Made by a program: the position numbers and the translations under genes
NCBI GenBank assembly: GCA_900553705.1
Contig: USEK01000017.1
Location: 1 to 16,136, forward strand
Source of the DNA: an uncultured Collinsella sp.
GTDB lineage: Bacteria > Actinomycetota > Coriobacteriia > Coriobacteriales > Coriobacteriaceae
Direction: 5' to 3'
Length of the DNA: 16,136 nt
Shown: one piece after another, positions 13,006 to 16,136 of the stretch
Position numbering within the stretch: position 1 is the stretch's first letter
How the letters are laid out: each line of letters begins with the position of its first letter
The notes under the pieces: model-generated
Databases searched by the model: none
Told to the model about the DNA's origin: nothing
Seen by the model: the letters and a program-made list of their open reading frames with translations, nothing else

Positions 13006-13896
13006 CTAGCGTCCGCGCTCCTCCATGATGATCTCGATCTCGTCGGCGTTGATGCCGACCATGGCCTCGCCCAGGTCCTCCGAAAGCTCGGCGATGAGCT
13101 TAGCGTCGGTGAAGTTGGCCACGGCCTTGACGATGGCGGCGGCGCGCTTGGCCGGGTCGCCGCTCTTAAAGATGCCCGAGCCGACAAAGACGCCCTCGGC
13201 GCCCAGCTGCATCATCAGCGCAGCGTCGGCGGGGGTCGCTACGCCGCCGGCGGCAAAGTTCACGACGGGAAGCTTTCCCGTGGCATGGACCTCGCGCACC
13301 AGCTCGACCGGAACCTGCAGTTGCTTGGCTGCCTCAAAGAGCTCGTCATCGCGAAGGGCAATAACGTCGCGGATCTGATTTTGGATCTTGCGCATGTGAC
13401 GCACAGCCTGAACGACGTCGCCCGTGCCCGGCTCGCCCTTGGTGCGAATCATCGTGGCGCCCTCGGCAACACGGCGCAGCGCCTCGCCCAGGTCGCGGGC
13501 ACCGCAGACAAACGGGACGTCAAACTGGGTTTTGTCGATGTGGTAGACATCGTCGGCGGGGGAGAGAACCTCGGACTCATCGATGTAGTCGATATCGATG
13601 GCCTGAAGGACCTGCGCCTCGACGATGTGACCGATGCGGCACTTGGCCATGACGGGGATGGAGACGGCCTCTTGGATGCCCTTGATCATCTTGGGGTCGC
13701 TCATGCGCGAGACGCCGCCTGCGGCACGGATGTCGGCCGGGATGCGCTCGAGTGCCATGACGGCGCAGGCGCCCGCCTCCTCGGCGATGCGTGCCTGCTC
13801 GGGCGTGGTGACGTCCATGATGACGCCGCCCTTGAGCATCTGCGCGAGCTCGCGATTGAGTTTGACGCGATCGGCCTTGCTGGTCTGTTCTGCCAT
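13006..13896 (-). CDS. pdxS: Pyridoxal 5'-phosphate synthase lyase subunit PdxS
   Basis: This 296-residue TIM-barrel synthase makes PLP from ribose 5-phosphate, glyceraldehyde 3-phosphate and ammonia (DXP-independent route). Lys85 in PVMAKCRIGH is the first Schiff-base lysine and Lys153 in RTKGEPGTGD the second; Asp28 (VIMDVT) is the active-site aspartate. NFAAGGVATPADAALMMQLGAEGVFVGSGIFKS is the phosphate-binding end, and length fits the family. I chose ATG 13896 because GGGAG sits five bases upstream and the protein then begins MAEQ; an in-frame ATG at 13938 lacks such a site. It leads the pdxST operon and is divergent from the MocR regulator. Confidence 0.97.
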   Translation of the reverse strand: MAEQTSKADRVKLNRELAQMLKGGVIMDVTTPEQARIAEEAGACAVMALERIPADIRAAGGVSRMSDPKMIKGIQEAVSIPVMAKCRIGHIVEAQVLQAIDIDYIDESEVLSPADDVYHIDKTQFDVPFVCGARDLGEALRRVAEGATMIRTKGEPGTGDVVQAVRHMRKIQNQIRDVIALRDDELFEAAKQLQVPVELVREVHATGKLPVVNFAAGGVATPADAALMMQLGAEGVFVGSGIFKSGDPAKRAAAIVKAVANFTDAKLIAELSEDLGEAMVGINADEIEIIMEERGR

Positions 13897-13960
13897 GGTT
13901 GCTCCCTTGGTTGGCATGTGCATTGCTTGACGGAACATCCTATCGGGGAGCTGGGTATGG

Positions 13961-13996
13961 CGAAATACTCAGATTTCGAGATAATGACAAGGTCAG
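13961..13996 (-). promoter_or_regulatory. Candidate pdxST promoter with regulator sites
   Basis: On the minus strand, TTGTCA (13985-13990) and TATTTC (13962-13967) are 17 bp apart; the -10 is weak. An inverted repeat CGAAAT-N6-ATTTCG (13961-13978) covers the -10. An AAGGTCAG motif (13989-13996, plus strand) overlaps the -35. A weak promoter with nearby repeats fits activation by a MocR-type PdxR. Confidence 0.45.
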
Positions 13997-14022
13997 ACTA
14001 ATACCAGATTGAATGACTTAAT

Positions 14023-14030
14023 AAGGTCAG
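14023..14030 (+). promoter_or_regulatory. Second AAGGTCAG repeat upstream of the MocR gene
   Basis: This is an exact 8-base direct repeat of 13989-13996, 34 bp away and 11 bases before the regulator's start codon. It is a candidate half-site for PdxR-type binding and autoregulation. Confidence 0.4.
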
Positions 14031-14041
14031 GTGATAGGCTC

Positions 14042-15481
14042 ATGCTTGACTACAATTTGGAAAAACGCGGCGGAGCATCGCTCTATGAGTATGTTTACCA
14101 GCAAATTCGAGATGATATCGTTGCTGGACGCATTGCGGCGGGGGAGCATCTTCCGTCTAAGCGTGCCTTTGCCAGCCATCTGGGAATCAGTGTCATTACC
14201 ATCGAGAATGCATATAGCCAGTTACTTGCCGAGGGCTATATTTGCTCAAAGCCGCGTCGTGGCTACTACGCTTGTGAGCTTCCGGATGCACCGGTTTTGG
14301 CTTCGGCTGCGGAGGGCATCGACCGAGATGCCGTCTCTGTGGGCCCCAGCGTGCATGATGTCAACGGACAGGTCGAGCGATTCGATGCGCTTTCTCCTTC
14401 TGCTTTGGAGGCGGCGCGGCTTTGGCAAAGCGCGCTACGGGCGACGCTGGCATCCGAAGACGAGCGCGAAATCTTTTCGCCCGCACCGGCGCAGGGCACT
14501 GCTCGGCTGCGACGCGCAATTGCTCACCATCTGCACGGGACAAGGGGTATGAATGTCGACCCCAACAACATCGTTATCGGTGCGGGCGCCCAGCTGCTCG
14601 ATACCATGTTGGTTCAGTTGCTTGGCGCGGACAAGGTGTATGCGGTTGAGGATCCGGGCTATTTGCGTCTGACGCGTATCTATCAGGCTATGGGCTGCAA
14701 AGTTCGACATATCCCGTTGGATGATGAGGGCGTGGACTTGAGCACTCTGCAGAAAAGCGGGACCGATGTCCTTCACCTGATGCCGTCCCATCAGTATCCG
14801 ACCGGCCTTGTGACGAGCATTGCGCGTCGCTATGCGCTTCTGAGCTGGGCCGCCGAGCGACCAGGTCGGTATCTCATCGAAGATGACTTTGATTGTGAGT
14901 TTCGCCTTGCCGGGAAGCCGATTCCCGCGCTCGCGTCGATCGATGCCGCCCAGTCGGTTATATACACCAACACGTTTTCGAAGAGCCTGTCTTCGGCGTT
15001 GCGCCTAGCGTACATGGTGTTGCCCGACGAGCTGATGGAGCGGTTTAGGCGCGACCTTGGTTTTTACGCCTCGTCGGTTAGCTCCATAGATCAAGTTGCA
15101 TTGGCTCGCTTGCTGGAATCGGGTGATTACGAGCGTCATGTGAACCGCGTGCGCGTTCGTGCCCGCGAGGCGCGTGATGGCCTAGTGGCGCTTGTACGGA
15201 AGGCATTTCCGGCAGGGGAAGTCTCGATCGAGCATGCAGACGCGGGCCTTTACTGTATCGTGGTTGCGGAGCGTAGAACGGGCGGAAGCACTTTTGCACG
15301 GGCCCTCACGCGCTCGAGCATCCCTTTTATCGATATCGGTGACTGTTTTTGGTGTGCCGATGGCGCATCTGTCCCTGAAAACACAACTCAAATTCTTGTT
15401 CAGTATGACGATCTGAGTCCAAAAGTACTAACAACCTTGGAATTGCAGCTAATGGGGGGGGGCACTCTGCAACCTAAGTGA
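14042..15481 (+). CDS. pdxR: MocR-family regulator, PdxR-like
   Basis: This 479-residue chimeric regulator senses PLP. The GntR-type winged helix occupies about 10-78 (LYEYVYQQIRDDIVAGRIAAGEHLPSKRAFASHLGIS marks its span). A fold-type-I aminotransferase-like domain follows from about 115. PLP-site features are PSHQYPTG (249-256), IEDDFDCEFR (279-288) and the Schiff-base Lys314 in YTNTFSKSLSS. I chose ATG 14042 because the start MLDYNLEKRGGASLYEY matches MocR N-termini; an in-frame TTG at 14009 is possible. Its position divergent from pdxST supports the PdxR assignment. A run of nine G (15454-15462) lies near the 3' end, and its TGA lies inside the arm of the next repeat. G+C is slightly lower than in the neighbours. 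Confidence 0.88.
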   Translation: MLDYNLEKRGGASLYEYVYQQIRDDIVAGRIAAGEHLPSKRAFASHLGISVITIENAYSQLLAEGYICSKPRRGYYACELPDAPVLASAAEGIDRDAVSVGPSVHDVNGQVERFDALSPSALEAARLWQSALRATLASEDEREIFSPAPAQGTARLRRAIAHHLHGTRGMNVDPNNIVIGAGAQLLDTMLVQLLGADKVYAVEDPGYLRLTRIYQAMGCKVRHIPLDDEGVDLSTLQKSGTDVLHLMPSHQYPTGLVTSIARRYALLSWAAERPGRYLIEDDFDCEFRLAGKPIPALASIDAAQSVIYTNTFSKSLSSALRLAYMVLPDELMERFRRDLGFYASSVSSIDQVALARLLESGDYERHVNRVRVRAREARDGLVALVRKAFPAGEVSIEHADAGLYCIVVAERRTGGSTFARALTRSSIPFIDIGDCFWCADGASVPENTTQILVQYDDLSPKVLTTLELQLMGGGTLQPK

Positions 15482-15594
15482 GTAGACTTTTAGCACTTTG
15501 GCGACCAGGCAGTTTTGTAGCAAGCTATTTACCTGCGGTTTTGAAAAGCAGGATGACCGGCCTGCTCGGGATGTTCAAAAAAGTCTACTCACTT
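15476..15594. repeat. Long-spaced inverted repeat at the end of pdxR
   Basis: AAGTGAGTAGACTTTT (15476-15491) and its exact complement (15579-15594) are 87 bases apart. A smaller hairpin AGCAGG/CCTGCT (15547-15566) lies inside. The left arm supplies the pdxR stop codon. No T-tract follows, so it is not a simple terminator. Confidence 0.8.
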
Positions 15595-15618
15595 GCCGCG
15601 CAAAGCTCCTGCATGAGA

Positions 15619-15719
15619 AAAAATGGGGTTTTCAACAGGGCTTCGTCCAGCTCTCGGCAAGCTTTTGGCCAGTTGGGGAGTGCTGTTGAAAACTTGGCAG
15701 TCCGTTCGGCGCCATTTTT
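15619..15719. repeat. Nested inverted repeat in the gap after pdxR
   Basis: The outer arms are AAAAATGG (15619-15626) and CCATTTTT (15712-15719). The inner arms are GTTTTCAACAG (15628-15638) and CTGTTGAAAAC (15683-15693), all perfect. With the preceding repeat this fills the 295-base gap 15482-15776, which holds no convincing gene; the 100-codon frame across it is made of repeat sequence. Confidence 0.7.
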
Positions 15720-15776
15720 GGTGCGTTCGCGCCAATGCGTGACTGACTGGGTTGAAATTCGTGTTTTCCTGTGCCT

Positions 15777-16136
15777 ATGAAGGATTTACTTTGTGACATA
15801 TCGGCTTTTAGGTACTGGCGTTTGCCTCCTCAAGTCCGCGCTTTGTGTCCGCCGCTTCCACGACCGGAAGAAGACCGGCAGCGATATGATCTCGCCCGCA
15901 ACCCGACGGCTGCGGTCGCGCTCGGTTTTCCGTTGTATACATTGGTTCGGACGAGAAACAAACGGACTTGTCCAGCCAGCATTAGGCAGCGGCTGTTTCT
16001 TGGTGAGCTTCCCAGGGAATCCGTGCTGGAAACGGAGCATGGGTTTTTGATTACGTCTCCTCTACTGACGGCATTCATCATGTCGCGGCACCTGACGGAT
16101 CTCCAGCTTCTTTTGGTATTGGCGGAGATGTGTGGC
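15777..16136 (+). CDS. Coriobacteria hypothetical protein, 5' part only
   Basis: An open frame of 120 codons runs from ATG 15777 to the window end without a stop. The N-terminus reads MKDLLCDISAFRYWRLPPQVRALCPP and the visible end reads TSPLLTAFIMSRHLTDLQLLLVLAEMCG. From memory, this pattern (CD-x-S-A-F/YWR near the start; SP..T....A..L....L.....E.CG later) fits a Coriobacteria family of about 300 residues. Members often end in a DUF559/nuclease-like domain and are loosely related to AbiEi proteins; that end is not in the window. No Shine-Dalgarno sequence is seen before the ATG, so the mRNA may be leaderless or the start may differ. Function is unknown. Confidence 0.6.
   Translation, partial: MKDLLCDISAFRYWRLPPQVRALCPPLPRPEEDRQRYDLARNPTAAVALGFPLYTLVRTRNKRTCPASIRQRLFLGELPRESVLETEHGFLITSPLLTAFIMSRHLTDLQLLLVLAEMCG

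Noticed and set aside
16120..16133. Bases CGGAGATGTGT near the window end match 11 bases of the Nextera adapter.
   Set aside because: The following bases differ from the adapter, and the segment continues the open protein frame with the expected E-x-C-G ending. The match is chance.

Overview
The window looks like the chromosome of a gut Coriobacterium, most likely Collinsella or a close relative. The evidence is a high-GC background, actinobacterial protein variants, a pdxST pair with a divergent MocR regulator, and Coriobacteria-type hypothetical proteins. The genus is inferred from protein character only; no search was run. Bases 1-48 are not genomic: they match the end of an Illumina P7 primer, an i7 index and the Nextera transposase adapter, so the left edge is a contig end.

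Layout: (49-2365) the 3' part of an M16 zinc protease with a terminator, an intergenic stretch with a perfect 26-bp inverted repeat, then a hicAB-type toxin-antitoxin pair with its own promoters and palindromic operator. (2366-4530) 5-formyltetrahydrofolate cyclo-ligase facing a convergent nuclease-like/AbiEi-like protein. (4529-6730) metA (homoserine O-acetyltransferase type) divergent from an L-lactate/2-hydroxyacid dehydrogenase that ends in a strong bidirectional terminator. (6776-10629, minus strand) recQ, a GntR/UTRA regulator almost touching it, and a FrlB-like SIS-domain sugar-phosphate deglycase whose promoter is bracketed by two copies of a 17-bp operator-like repeat. (10843-12254) an IS110-family insertion sequence. 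(12398-15481) pdxT and pdxS on minus, divergent from a PdxR-like MocR regulator on plus. (15482-16136) non-coding repeat elements and the start of a Coriobacteria hypothetical protein cut by the window end.

Two things stand out. First, the non-coding end of the IS110 element reads as a bridge RNA. It has two guide loops: one matches both sides of the actual insertion site and the other matches the element's own two ends, and both right guides agree on the same core dinucleotide (CA, in the transposase orientation). This defines the element's ends and its target from sequence alone. Second, the window has at least four copies of a REP-like imperfect palindrome (arm near GAGCGTGGATAATCTCCC), one with a compensatory base pair change, and the IS110 element sits between two inverted copies of it. 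Several other strong inverted repeats fill the remaining intergenic gaps.

The housekeeping genes cover cofactor supply (PLP from PdxST with PdxR control, folate one-carbon recycling), methionine entry (MetA), fermentation (LDH), use of Amadori-type amino sugars (FrlB-like with its GntR regulator), and DNA repair (RecQ).
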